Shown here piece after piece: positions 1-8,891 of a stretch of 64,000 nt of DNA. Positions within the stretch are counted from its first letter, which is position 1, and every line of letters starts with the position of its first letter. The position numbers and the translations under genes are program-made. Origin of the DNA: Puniceicoccaceae bacterium. Its GTDB lineage: Bacteria; Verrucomicrobiota; Verrucomicrobiia; Opitutales; JAFGAQ01. The DNA lies in the NCBI GenBank assembly GCA_028285755.1, contig JANQOQ010000006.1, forward strand, positions 806,001-870,000. Reading direction: 5' to 3'. The notes below the pieces were generated by a model. The model had not been told where the DNA came from and did not search any database. It worked only from the letters and a program-made list of their open reading frames with translations.

Positions 1-388
1 CACGGGATACAAATGTACCATCGTCACTCATATCATTCCAAATCACCTCTTCAGAAGATCCGGGTATCCATTGCAGCATGCAACCCTGCTGCCAACTCCA
101 GGCACGGCTTTCTCCAATTTTGACCCAACGGTTACCCGCTTCCAAATCGATCAACCCGATCTCCAGGACATCTTGACGGGTCGGGGATCTGAAAAAGAGC
201 CCTACCTGGCAACCCAGCGCATACCGTCCGGTAGTATCCACCTGCCACTTGTCATAATAGCCAAACCATAGCTGCTGTTCGCCCTCAGCAATAGTAATGA
301 CCTCATAATCCGATTCGAAGTGATTTTCAGATACACTTCGAATCAGAATAACCGTGAGCAAACAGAATAAAACAAATAAGTGTTTCAT
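1..388 (-). CDS. Secreted beta-propeller (TolB/WD40-like) protein, C-terminus beyond window edge
   Basis: An open minus-strand frame begins at an ATG at 386-388 and stays open to base 1, so only about 129 N-terminal residues are visible. It opens with a short hydrophobic leader (MKHLFVLFCLLTVILIRS), consistent with a signal peptide or membrane anchor. The mature part contains YYDKWQVDTTGRYALG and RAWSWQQGCMLQWIPGS, a pattern I associate with secreted beta-propeller proteins that planctomycetes and verrucomicrobia carry next to sulfatases (recalled, not searched). Catalytic function cannot be assigned from this part. A LacI-type half-site (CTGTAAACTT, 431-440) lies 43 bp upstream, so it may share control with the LacI cluster at 10.4-15.7 kb. 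Confidence 0.7.
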   Translation of the reverse strand, partial: MKHLFVLFCLLTVILIRSVSENHFESDYEVITIAEGEQQLWFGYYDKWQVDTTGRYALGCQVGLFFRSPTRQDVLEIGLIDLEAGNRWVKIGESRAWSWQQGCMLQWIPGSSEEVIWNDMSDDGTFVSR

Positions 389-983
389 GATTGCAGGAAG
401 TGGCATGGAAGGTGGGTCAGTGAAATTCGCCTGTAAACTTCCGGTTTAGCCTGTGGTTTTAGGCTATCTAAAAAATATCTCCTCTCGAAGAAGCGGAATT
501 GGGAGCAATCATTTATCGGAAAAGCGAGCAACAGGAGCCCTCCTGGCCAATAACGATCACAATATCTGCGTACACTCATACCATTCTTAAAAAATACGGC
601 GCTAAGACGCAGATTATCCAAATATCGGTGAAAACTATTTTTAGAATCTAACCCACTCTATCGAGTATTTACTGTTCCTTAAACATTTAGTACTGGTGGT
701 ACCAATTGGGATCAAGCAAGCAGCTAAAATACATTAAAGCTTTCTATACTAGATTCTTACAAATCTGACATAAATAACTGGACTGACGACGAAGATCAAA
801 TCTGCCCTACCTTGTTGAGGTTATTAGATGTTTTAAGAGATAGATACTAATCAAAGCACTCCAATGCCATTAAAGCATAACTTCTTTCAATGCTCATGAT
901 AAGAAGCACCTTATAGATTATTTCAATGAGTTGATTTTGAAAATTAACACCAAAAAATACGATTGTATACGCGAGTTCAATTG
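389..983. other. Intergenic region with no gene; half-operator and one dispersed repeat copy
   Basis: I see no convincing coding sequence here. The region holds the LacI-type half-site CTGTAAACTT at 431-440, a short 6-bp inverted repeat (TAGCCT/AGGCTA, 447-466) and one copy of the tRNA-like repeat (about 694-790, listed separately). The 3' part next to the lactonase stop at 984 is AT-rich and featureless. Confidence 0.5.
694..790 (-). repeat. Degenerate tRNA-like dispersed repeat, copy 1
   Basis: This stretch aligns by eye with 16255-16355 and 36658-36766. All three share a TGGGATC/TGGAATC-type T-arm-like start, then a TTCTATACTAG-like block, a TCTTACAAA-like block and a final ACTGGACTGAC-like block about 90 bases on. 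Read on the minus strand, the start corresponds to the 3' end of a tRNA. This copy has lost the perfect GGTTCGATTCC arm and cannot be a functional tRNA. Confidence 0.5.
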
Positions 984-2048
984 TCAGAGGAAATAAACCC
1001 ATCCAGGGGCATGGAGATTTCCTACGGTTTTATAGAATGCCCATTCGTTTCCACCATCTCTCTTGAATAGTGAAATACTGTTCGAAAGTTCGTTTGCGGT
1101 GGCGAGCCACTGATCGTCTTTTGAAAGATTGAAATGGCGGGGTGATTCACCTTGGACATTTATCCAAGTTTCAGAGCCTTCTATGATTCTGCCAGTTTCA
1201 CTTAGCCCGTATTGCACGATGGAGTCATGCCCACGATTTGCCACCAGTAGTTTTTCGTGATCATGGGTGTAGCGGATCTCGGATATTCCGACGTTATTGG
1301 AAAAAGCTTCCGGTATGGTAGAAGCGGATTGCAAATGAGCAAATCTGCCTGATTCTGCGTTCCAATCGAGGATCTCCGCTTGATGGCTCAATTCATAGTT
1401 AACTGCTGCCTGGGGCAAGTAATCATGAAACACAAGGTGTCGCGGCCCAGAGCCCGGAGGGGTCTTATAAACCTGTTTGTTACCTGTTTCTAAAAGACCT
1501 GTTTTACTATCAAAAGGGAATACAACGATTTCATCTCCGCCGAGATCCTGGACACACAGGTATCTTAAACAGGGGCTGAAAATTGCTGAGTGCAAGTGGC
1601 TTGAGGTTTGCCGGTTCGGATGTGGCCCACTGCCATCAAATGCGTAGGTCTCTATTTCTGGGCTGAAGCTCCCATTGGGCAATAGTTCTATAACGGATAA
1701 TGTGCCAGAAATATAATTACTAACGATTAACCATCTCCCATTCGGATGTATGGAGATATGGCAGGGTACTTTACCCCCACTCTCTATGCGATCAATGTGA
1801 GTCAGTTTGTGATTCTGTTCATCCCATTGAAAAGCATCAATCCAGCCTTCGAAGAACTCACCATTTTCCCGTTTTTCTCCTATTGAGTAAATATAATTTC
1901 CGTTCGGGTGAAATGCCAGGAATCCTGCATGCGTCCCTTCCCAGAGCAGTTCTTTGGTTACCGTACCGTCAGAGTCTATGGTTAACAGAGAAATTCCCGC
2001 TCCGACACATTCAGCAAGCGAACCTACCAGCAATTTTAGAGTATACAT
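984..2048 (-). CDS. Lactonase family seven-bladed beta-propeller protein (6-phosphogluconolactonase-like)
   Basis: The 354-residue protein shows the repeating propeller pattern of the YbhE/Pgl lactonase family: FHPNGNYIYSIGE, HPNGRWLIVSNYISG and FSPCLRYLCVQDLGGD, each the start of a blade. Length matches the family (about 330-370). Known members hydrolyse 6-phosphogluconolactone or other sugar lactones, and many bacterial members are encoded in sugar-oxidation clusters with unknown lactones. There is no signal peptide, so cytosolic action is likely. It ends the minus-strand series that begins with the GH2 gene and lies 18 bp after the sulfatase-glycosidase fusion. Beside an SDR dehydrogenase in the same region (14974-15747), a dehydrogenase-lactonase oxidative sugar route is plausible, but the substrate is not shown. 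Confidence 0.85.
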   Translation of the reverse strand: MYTLKLLVGSLAECVGAGISLLTIDSDGTVTKELLWEGTHAGFLAFHPNGNYIYSIGEKRENGEFFEGWIDAFQWDEQNHKLTHIDRIESGGKVPCHISIHPNGRWLIVSNYISGTLSVIELLPNGSFSPEIETYAFDGSGPHPNRQTSSHLHSAIFSPCLRYLCVQDLGGDEIVVFPFDSKTGLLETGNKQVYKTPPGSGPRHLVFHDYLPQAAVNYELSHQAEILDWNAESGRFAHLQSASTIPEAFSNNVGISEIRYTHDHEKLLVANRGHDSIVQYGLSETGRIIEGSETWINVQGESPRHFNLSKDDQWLATANELSNSISLFKRDGGNEWAFYKTVGNLHAPGWVYFL

Positions 2049-2066
2049 CCTAAATTGGGTTCCAGA

Positions 2067-4784
2067 TTAATAACTTGCACGGATAACGATCGAACGCCTG
2101 AAATCAGGCAGCATGATCATTCCATCCACGACATTTACGTTCACCCACTTGTCTTGCCACGGCAGATAGCAATCGACCGCAGTAACCTCGCGTGGCAATT
2201 GGAGTTCTCGCCAACCGTGCAGCTCGAAATCTTTGATGGTTTCGGCTGGTATCTTGTCCTGAAGCTCACGCAGCCAGGGCGATTCAACATCCCGCAACCA
2301 GGCAATCAGAGTGTGATTTCCTTTAAGCACATAGTTGCGCGTTCTGGGTGTCTCCGTGTAGATAACCTCAAAGCTTTCATTCAGAGGATTAATGCCTTTT
2401 ATGGCTTTCTTGAATATCCCGTAGTGATACCAGAGATCATTTTTGGCAATATAATGATGCCAGTGCCAGGTCTGCCCCGATCCTGCCGAGCCGCTGAAAA
2501 AGGGCGCAAATATGGAATCGTGAAGAATGACTCCCTCAAAATCCTCTTCATACAGCTTTAAGGGGCCTGCGTGCCTGGGTTCCACCCCCCCGGTTTCTGC
2601 GAGAACCACCGGTTTGCCCTCAGCAATCTCCAGCATATCTCTAACCGCCTCCGCAGTGAGCAAATCCATAGGGCCTTTAGTGAGATACCAGTTTGAGCCC
2701 AGATCAATATAGCGATGAACCTGCTGAAATTCATTTTGATCAAGCTCGGCCATCATACGATAGGCCTCTTTTTTCGCTGGATCATCATAACTCCCCAGCG
2801 ACTGAACAATCATATGACTGGGGAAAATCTCCTGGGCTTCAGCGAGCATTTCTTCGGTCCAGGCCATCACTTCCTCTATGCCGCCGGAGTTATTGACTGA
2901 GTTCATCTCGTTCCAAAGTTCCCAAGCCGCAACACTGGGATGGTCCCCGTATGCATTACTGTAAAATTGCAATTTGGATAAATACAAATTCCGCCCAGTC
3001 TGAGTTCGCAAATAATCATCAAAGGTTTCAAAAGGCCCGCCATGACTCACATGGTAAATGGGCTTATCGAATGGCACTGAACCTACAAAAGGCGCCGGCC
3101 GGTTGAGTAATTGCCGAAAATTTTCAAAGCATAGCTTCAGCTTAATCCCATTGCGTTTTGCGATGTTTAGCAAACGGTCATGAACCATGAGCTTCTTCCT
3201 GTAATCATACGCATAGGCTTTTTCGTGCTCAATTTCGAATATAGGCGCGCTTAGCCAAACTCTCACAAAGTTGCCCCCATTTGTTGCAAATGCGTCTAGA
3301 TATTCCTCCAATTCATCCATTGCCTTTACGGGATCTTCAGTCGTGCGGGACCACGGGATGCTTACTCCTATGGGAATAAATGGGGTGCCATCCTCGTATT
3401 CAAAATAGCGGGGGTTCCTCGAACTAACCCGGACGAATTTCTCGGTATTGGTTATGGGGAAACGGTGATTGTAGCTGTGCGCTTCATCCATTTTGACTCT
3501 GAGCTCAGCTACGATCTCTGGGTGTTGAGCTGCCAAATCGTTTTCTTCTCCGATATCCTGACTGAGATCATAGAGTTCAAAGCGCTCATGCTCGATGAAA
3601 TACTGGCCTTTCCAATCCCCCATCCGGATGGCTTGCCGCGGAGTTCGTTCCTTAAACTCCCAGTATAAATACGTGTGCTGCTCCTGCTTTTCCCCGAGGA
3701 GTGTCGGCAGATAGGAGATCCCATCGGTTTGGGCCGGGGCATCAATTCCTGCAAGATCCGCTACGGTTGGCATCAGGTCCCAAAAGGCGGATAAATGATC
3801 ACTCTCGCTACCCCCCTCAATCCTGCCCGGCCACCAGGCAATAAATGGTATGCGAATACCGCCTTCGTAAAGGTCACGTTTGTATCCCTTCAGAGGGCCG
3901 TTCGAGTCAAAAAAGTCGGGATCGTGCCCCTCGGCATGGGGGCCATTGTCGCTGGTGAAAATTACCAACGTATTCTCAGCGATACCCAGCTCCTCGAGCT
4001 TACCCATGAATTGACCGACATATCTGTCAAGGCGCGCTAAATTATGCGCAAAGTTGATCTCTTCCTGCGGCCAGTCCTCACCATCATATAGGTTCTCCCC
4101 TGGAACGGGTTGCAAAGGCTCGTGCACGAAAGAATAAGCCATATACAAAAAGAATGGCTTCTTCTGGTGCTCCTCAATGAATTCAAGAGCCTTCTCAGTG
4201 ATAAGATCCTCACGGTGAATCCCTTCTACTCCATTGTTGTTTTCTTCAATCAAATAGAGGTCCCCGTTATGATACAAATCAGGCCGGTAGTAGGTGTTTG
4301 AGGGCTTATAATACTTACTCAACGCACCAAAGAATTCATCAAAACCCCGTTGATGGGGCTGAGAATCGCTGAAAACACCGCCCAAATGCCATCGCCCAAA
4401 AAGCGCAGTGGTGTAATCAGTATGCTGCTTCAGCATTTCGGCGATGGTCGAGACGTTATGAGCCAGGGGCTCAACACCGGCAATAATATCTCGGCGATTC
4501 CCCCGTATAGGTGTATTGCCCGTATGCTGCCCCGTCATGAGCGTGCTTCTTGAAGGTGCACATACGGGCGCTCCCGCATAGTGATCCGTGAAGATGATGC
4601 CCTCCTCCGCCATGCGATTGAGTTGCGGAGTCTTCAGCGTTTGCTGACCAAAGGGTTCTATATCCCCATAACCCAAGTCATCAGCGAGGATAAAGATGAT
4701 ATTGGGTTTATTATCAGCTAAAGCGAAAAATCCACTCAGCAGTAAAGCAAGAAGCACCTGCACAAATTTAGACGATAAATTCAT
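2067..4784 (-). CDS. Secreted sulfatase fused to a GH5-like (clan GH-A) glycoside hydrolase
   Basis: The 905-residue protein has a signal peptide (about 1-23), then a type I sulfatase domain to about residue 440. Its metal motif is ILADDLGYGD, the formylglycine motif is CAPSR (Cys75), and FTSDNGPH lies near 276-283. The Cys must be oxidised by a maturase not encoded in this window. Residues about 450-905 form a second catalytic domain: FIPIGVSIPW, then HPSVAAWELWNEM with the acid/base Glu626 and VVLAETGG with the candidate nucleophile Glu730, as in clan GH-A TIM barrels. Desulfation and glycosidic cleavage are therefore joined on one chain. Substrate is unknown; the neighbouring GH2 and transporter suggest a sulfated mannan- or galactan-like glycan. 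The start is the only ATG in front of a good signal peptide. Confidence 0.85.
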   Translation of the reverse strand: MNLSSKFVQVLLALLLSGFFALADNKPNIIFILADDLGYGDIEPFGQQTLKTPQLNRMAEEGIIFTDHYAGAPVCAPSRSTLMTGQHTGNTPIRGNRRDIIAGVEPLAHNVSTIAEMLKQHTDYTTALFGRWHLGGVFSDSQPHQRGFDEFFGALSKYYKPSNTYYRPDLYHNGDLYLIEENNNGVEGIHREDLITEKALEFIEEHQKKPFFLYMAYSFVHEPLQPVPGENLYDGEDWPQEEINFAHNLARLDRYVGQFMGKLEELGIAENTLVIFTSDNGPHAEGHDPDFFDSNGPLKGYKRDLYEGGIRIPFIAWWPGRIEGGSESDHLSAFWDLMPTVADLAGIDAPAQTDGISYLPTLLGEKQEQHTYLYWEFKERTPRQAIRMGDWKGQYFIEHERFELYDLSQDIGEENDLAAQHPEIVAELRVKMDEAHSYNHRFPITNTEKFVRVSSRNPRYFEYEDGTPFIPIGVSIPWSRTTEDPVKAMDELEEYLDAFATNGGNFVRVWLSAPIFEIEHEKAYAYDYRKKLMVHDRLLNIAKRNGIKLKLCFENFRQLLNRPAPFVGSVPFDKPIYHVSHGGPFETFDDYLRTQTGRNLYLSKLQFYSNAYGDHPSVAAWELWNEMNSVNNSGGIEEVMAWTEEMLAEAQEIFPSHMIVQSLGSYDDPAKKEAYRMMAELDQNEFQQVHRYIDLGSNWYLTKGPMDLLTAEAVRDMLEIAEGKPVVLAETGGVEPRHAGPLKLYEEDFEGVILHDSIFAPFFSGSAGSGQTWHWHHYIAKNDLWYHYGIFKKAIKGINPLNESFEVIYTETPRTRNYVLKGNHTLIAWLRDVESPWLRELQDKIPAETIKDFELHGWRELQLPREVTAVDCYLPWQDKWVNVNVVDGMIMLPDFRRSIVIRASY

Positions 4785-4804
4785 GGAATTTCAGATTAAT
4801 CACA

Positions 4805-6073
4805 TCAACCGACCGTGTTAGGTTCTAACTTAGGGACCTCTACGTAGTCCTTCTTAAAGGTGAATTTGATCGCAACGAGGATTAAGAGTGCGGAGCCCAG
4901 ATATACAAAGCCTAAATAGGAAAGACCCTGACTCAGCGTCAGATTTTCCTTAACCCAGCCGAGAATCACCGGGGACAGAGAGCCGATTATAAACGCAAAC
5001 GAAAGCATCAATCCCGTAGCGCTAGCTCGATATCTAATATCGATCACATCAAAAAGGGCAGCAAATAAATTGGAATCGTAGACACCGCGAAAGAATCCAA
5101 AGCCTGCCAGGGCCACATAACACATGATCAAACTATCTGTAGCCCCCATCCAGTAGATGAAAGGAAAACCTAACAGTAATCCGGTGAACTCCACCCACAT
5201 GCGGGCAGACATAAACTTCTGGCTGAGTCTATCCGATAAATAGCCTGCCAGCAAAACTCCCCCATAAGCGAGCAAATGATGATAGAAGACTGAGCTAAAT
5301 CCGGCACGAGTCAGGCTGATCTCAAACTTCTCATGCAGGAATGTAGGCATCCAGGTCAGGTAACCGATGTGCACAAAGATCATACCGCCAAACGCCAGAG
5401 CCAATAACCCAAGCGTGGGCTTAGTAAGTGTATTTGCCAATACCGCCTTAATCGGTATGCGTTCTACTTTTTCCTCCTTAAGATTCTCAGCCTGGGCGTC
5501 CTTGCGATCATTCCGTAGCCGTAACATAAGGATAAGCGCAAGGATTACCCCCGCAACTCCGAAAGTAAAAAACGCCACTCGCCAACCATACTTTTCTCCA
5601 ATCCAGGCAGCCAGGAATCCACTCACTACGATACCCGTATAGTTGGCAGTCTGGTGGATGGCCATCGCCATAGCACGGCTCTTTGTATGATATTGACCAA
5701 TGAGTGAGTTCGCGGCCGGATAATAGAAGGCTTCCCCTACTCCAGTGGCAATACTGCGAAAAACGATCAATAGTATCAGACCACCACTGATACCTGTAAA
5801 AACCGTGCCCAGGCTAAAGGTCATTAAACTCAGAAACACAATCCATCGCTTCTGCATGGCGTCCCCAGCATAACCCGCGAAGGGGACAAATATTCCATAC
5901 AGAAAGGTAAACATCGTAGCCACCAACCCAAGCTGGACGTCGCTTAGCCCGAGATCATCCCGAATCAGAGGCAATACCGAATTGAATATCTGGCGGTCCC
6001 CCTGATTCAGGAAAAACGCGAACCAGAGAATAACGATCAATTCCCACTTATAAAATCCGCCCGGCTTCTTCAT
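4805..6073 (-). CDS. MFS transporter
   Basis: The 422-residue protein is hydrophobic throughout with about 12 membrane segments. It carries the MFS signature after TM2 (YAGDAMQKR) and an N-terminal LNQGDRQIFN reminiscent of the Spinster and organic-anion/hexuronate branches. It should import a small sugar or sugar acid through the inner membrane by proton symport; specificity cannot be read. Its ATG overlaps the stop of the upstream GH2 gene by four bases (ATGA, 6070-6073), which indicates translational coupling and a shared substrate route: GH2 releases, this protein imports. Confidence 0.88.
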   Translation of the reverse strand: MKKPGGFYKWELIVILWFAFFLNQGDRQIFNSVLPLIRDDLGLSDVQLGLVATMFTFLYGIFVPFAGYAGDAMQKRWIVFLSLMTFSLGTVFTGISGGLILLIVFRSIATGVGEAFYYPAANSLIGQYHTKSRAMAMAIHQTANYTGIVVSGFLAAWIGEKYGWRVAFFTFGVAGVILALILMLRLRNDRKDAQAENLKEEKVERIPIKAVLANTLTKPTLGLLALAFGGMIFVHIGYLTWMPTFLHEKFEISLTRAGFSSVFYHHLLAYGGVLLAGYLSDRLSQKFMSARMWVEFTGLLLGFPFIYWMGATDSLIMCYVALAGFGFFRGVYDSNLFAALFDVIDIRYRASATGLMLSFAFIIGSLSPVILGWVKENLTLSQGLSYLGFVYLGSALLILVAIKFTFKKDYVEVPKLEPNTVG

Positions 6074-8862
6074 GGCAAATCAAGGGTTACTGGCTCTGCG
6101 TTCCAAGCGTTAATCTGGATTTGGGGCGCATCGGGAATGGTGCCTTCACGCCATTTGATTTTTCCGCTGAGCTTTCTCTCTTCACCCGGTGCAAGCCAAA
6201 AGAAATTGTCATCCAGCACGAATAAGCGTTTGGCACCCAGAACATCCACTCTTGTGACAAATGACGGTTTATCCCCATCGTTACTTACAGTCACGTCAAA
6301 GTAGGTATATCTATCCTTGTTATCGCTCTGCGTTATCTGAGCTTCGATTTGGGTCGGACTCTTAGCGACAATATCTTTGAGCCAGGGGCCGTTTTTGAAT
6401 GTGAGCCAAGGCTGGGGAGTTGAACGAAACTCTGCAGGGGTTTGCCCATCCAGGTCACTTAGTACACGGGGCCAATACGTAGCACGTGAGACTATTTCGC
6501 CTGAGGATGATTTAAGTTCCAGGATAATAAACATGTAAGTATCCGCCAGGAACTGCGGGATTTCAAAACTTTGATCCACGCCAACGTCATGCACCAGGGG
6601 TCCACTCTGAACTGATTTTACAGGAATCTGGTCACTGTATATCTCATTAAATGCTTCATCGAGGATACTGATATTCAGATCTAATTGCTTGAGTTGCTTC
6701 TTACCGCCATGAATCACCAATACATCCAAAGGTATGCTTTCACCCGGCGCCCATAAGCTGTGGATGGGCCCAAGCATCACACGCGTTTCTGCATAGGTGC
6801 GCTTTAAGAAATAAAATGGAGCGGAGGGCTGCCCGAATCCATCCAACAAGTGAATTGCGGATACGGTTGGCCATGGCCTTTTGAACACCCAGGGCATCAA
6901 TCCAGTAGTAACTGGGTAGTTTGCCTGGATACCTTCGGACATCGTTTGATAAAATTCTCCAGCGCTTATCTGAGTCGCAATTGAGATTTCTTCTAGAGTC
7001 GGGTTAGCCATATCACCCATATGGGATGCCCGGCTCAACATCCGTGGCACGCGGCCCTGGCTATACTCCATAAAGTGATAAATAAATTCCGGGTGATTTT
7101 CGGCAAAACCTTGGTCATACATCGCACCCAAGTCTTCAAATTCTTCGGCTTTAACCACTTCACGCAGGCTCACGGCCTCAGGAATACTGTGAATCCCTGC
7201 CTCAGCCACAAAGGGGATTATATCGAGCTCCTTATGATACCAAACGGGATCAAAGTCCGGATACAAGTGCGTACTGCCATGGTCAGGACTCGTGCGCACC
7301 CACATGCGCGAAGGGTCAAAATCATCCACAGAACGCTCATAGACCGCCAGCGTCGTAGCATTTCCATAAGCATAGGGGTTGAATTCGTTCCCGCCGCTCC
7401 AAACAGCCAAAGAGGGATGGTTTCTCAATCGAATAATGTTTTGCACAGTATTGGCAGCCAGGATATCCTGCGGCCAATCAGGTGTTTCATTATTGTTCTT
7501 GGGAAAACCCTGAAATACCATGATCCCATATTTATTGCACAGGTCGTAGAACTCTTCCGTCTCAATAGCTCCACCACCCCATACCCGGATCATCTGAATA
7601 CGGCCTTTTTTGGCCGCCTCCAGCACCCACTTATAATAATCATAATCGAAGTTATAGAGGGGATCCAGTGGCATCCAGTTGATCCCTTTGACAAACAGGG
7701 GTTCGTTATTGACTACAAATTGCCAGTTCTTCCAGCGATCCGTGGTACGGGGGCCTGCGCTACGCACCTGCTTAATCGTGCGGACACCATAGTCAAATGT
7801 TATGGAATCTTTGCTTTCACCATCTACCAAGAGGGAAACGGTCACTTGATAGAGATTCGGCTCACCCATACCATTCGGATACCAGAGTTTGGGATTTTTG
7901 AGGGTGAATGTTTCCTCTACCCAGCTGCGTCCTTCCAGAGCATAAGGCTCGAAAGTTTTTGTATGTTTAAGATTACCTTCGTGGAAGAACTCCACTTTGA
8001 GCTCAATTTGCTCATCGACGAGGATGTTATTCGGTGCTAGTTCTATTCTACTGTAGTTCGATATCTGTGTCTCGTGCCATGGATTCAGCTCGTGTTCCAA
8101 CGTGTGCGATCCCAGGAATAGCTCTGTTTCCAAGTGAAGCTTCGCATAGTTATCGCCAATTTCCTGTGTCACTAAATAGGGTCGTTCAATGTGGTATTTA
8201 GGTGCGATCTCCAGTCGAACACCTCGCCACATACCCAGGGCAAAGAATGGCCGGTGGCTGCTACCGCGGGCAAAACTACGAGGTTTGATAATTTTGCCGG
8301 GATTTTTAAAATCAAATTCGCCCCATTGACCATAATTACCGGAAATCACCTCAACAACTATTTCATTACTCTCACCCTGATTCAGTTTTTCCGAAACTTC
8401 AATGGCCGGGCCGCTCCACATCCCTTCATGATAGCCCAGCAGTTCGCCATTGAGCCAGATGCGCGAGAAATAATCGATCCCGTCAAATACTAAAAGCGCA
8501 TTGTCTTCATTGTTGAGTTCGAGGACCTCAAAGCTTTTTTTGTAATACCACACCTTCTCCTCCATCCATTTGTAGTCTTCAGCATTGAGGTGCTCGTAGG
8601 GGTTGGGCAGCTTCCCCGCTTGATAGTGTGCCCATTGGACAGATGTGGGTTGCTTGACGTTTATCCAGCCATCATCAGGCAATGCTGTGAGATCATTAGT
8701 GGCTTCATCCAGATAATTGAGCTCCCAATCTGCACTCAGATCCACCTGCTGCTCGCCCGATCGCTCACTGATGTAGAAGGGTTGCCAAAGCTGCTTCACT
8801 TCCTCAGCAACGAGCCCACAGGACATCAAAATAGGTATCAAACCGATTTGTTTTAGTTTCAT
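6070..8862 (-). CDS. GH2 family exo-glycosidase (beta-mannosidase / beta-galactosidase type), secreted
   Basis: The protein has about 930 residues from the ATG at 8862; an in-frame TTG nine bases upstream is the less likely start. It opens with a hydrophobic leader (LKQIGLIPILMSCGLVAEEV). The GH2 order is visible: sugar-binding domain (WYYKKSFEV, FSRIWLNGELLG), immunoglobulin-like domain, then the TIM barrel from about residue 380 (FVKGINWMPLD, MIRVWGGGAIE). WSGGNEF carries the acid/base Glu493 and PFVAEAG the probable nucleophile Glu554. The W-[SL]-GGNE form is typical of beta-mannosidase and exo-beta-glucosaminidase branches rather than LacZ. It is coupled to the MFS transporter downstream and follows the sulfatase at 8892, so it probably trims desulfated oligosaccharides. 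Confidence 0.88.
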   Translation of the reverse strand: MKLKQIGLIPILMSCGLVAEEVKQLWQPFYISERSGEQQVDLSADWELNYLDEATNDLTALPDDGWINVKQPTSVQWAHYQAGKLPNPYEHLNAEDYKWMEEKVWYYKKSFEVLELNNEDNALLVFDGIDYFSRIWLNGELLGYHEGMWSGPAIEVSEKLNQGESNEIVVEVISGNYGQWGEFDFKNPGKIIKPRSFARGSSHRPFFALGMWRGVRLEIAPKYHIERPYLVTQEIGDNYAKLHLETELFLGSHTLEHELNPWHETQISNYSRIELAPNNILVDEQIELKVEFFHEGNLKHTKTFEPYALEGRSWVEETFTLKNPKLWYPNGMGEPNLYQVTVSLLVDGESKDSITFDYGVRTIKQVRSAGPRTTDRWKNWQFVVNNEPLFVKGINWMPLDPLYNFDYDYYKWVLEAAKKGRIQMIRVWGGGAIETEEFYDLCNKYGIMVFQGFPKNNNETPDWPQDILAANTVQNIIRLRNHPSLAVWSGGNEFNPYAYGNATTLAVYERSVDDFDPSRMWVRTSPDHGSTHLYPDFDPVWYHKELDIIPFVAEAGIHSIPEAVSLREVVKAEEFEDLGAMYDQGFAENHPEFIYHFMEYSQGRVPRMLSRASHMGDMANPTLEEISIATQISAGEFYQTMSEGIQANYPVTTGLMPWVFKRPWPTVSAIHLLDGFGQPSAPFYFLKRTYAETRVMLGPIHSLWAPGESIPLDVLVIHGGKKQLKQLDLNISILDEAFNEIYSDQIPVKSVQSGPLVHDVGVDQSFEIPQFLADTYMFIILELKSSSGEIVSRATYWPRVLSDLDGQTPAEFRSTPQPWLTFKNGPWLKDIVAKSPTQIEAQITQSDNKDRYTYFDVTVSNDGDKPSFVTRVDVLGAKRLFVLDDNFFWLAPGEERKLSGKIKWREGTIPDAPQIQINAWNAEPVTLDLP

Positions 8863-8891
8863 GATTTTCAAAATGATTATTTCCAGGAAAA

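Noticed and set aside
385-621. Minus-strand open frame of 78 codons
   Set aside because: No family resemblance and atypical composition; it overlaps the promoter region of the propeller gene and the operator half-site.
7021-8040. Long plus-strand open frame opposite the GH2 gene
   Set aside because: It lies wholly inside the well-supported GH2 gene on the other strand and shows no family pattern.
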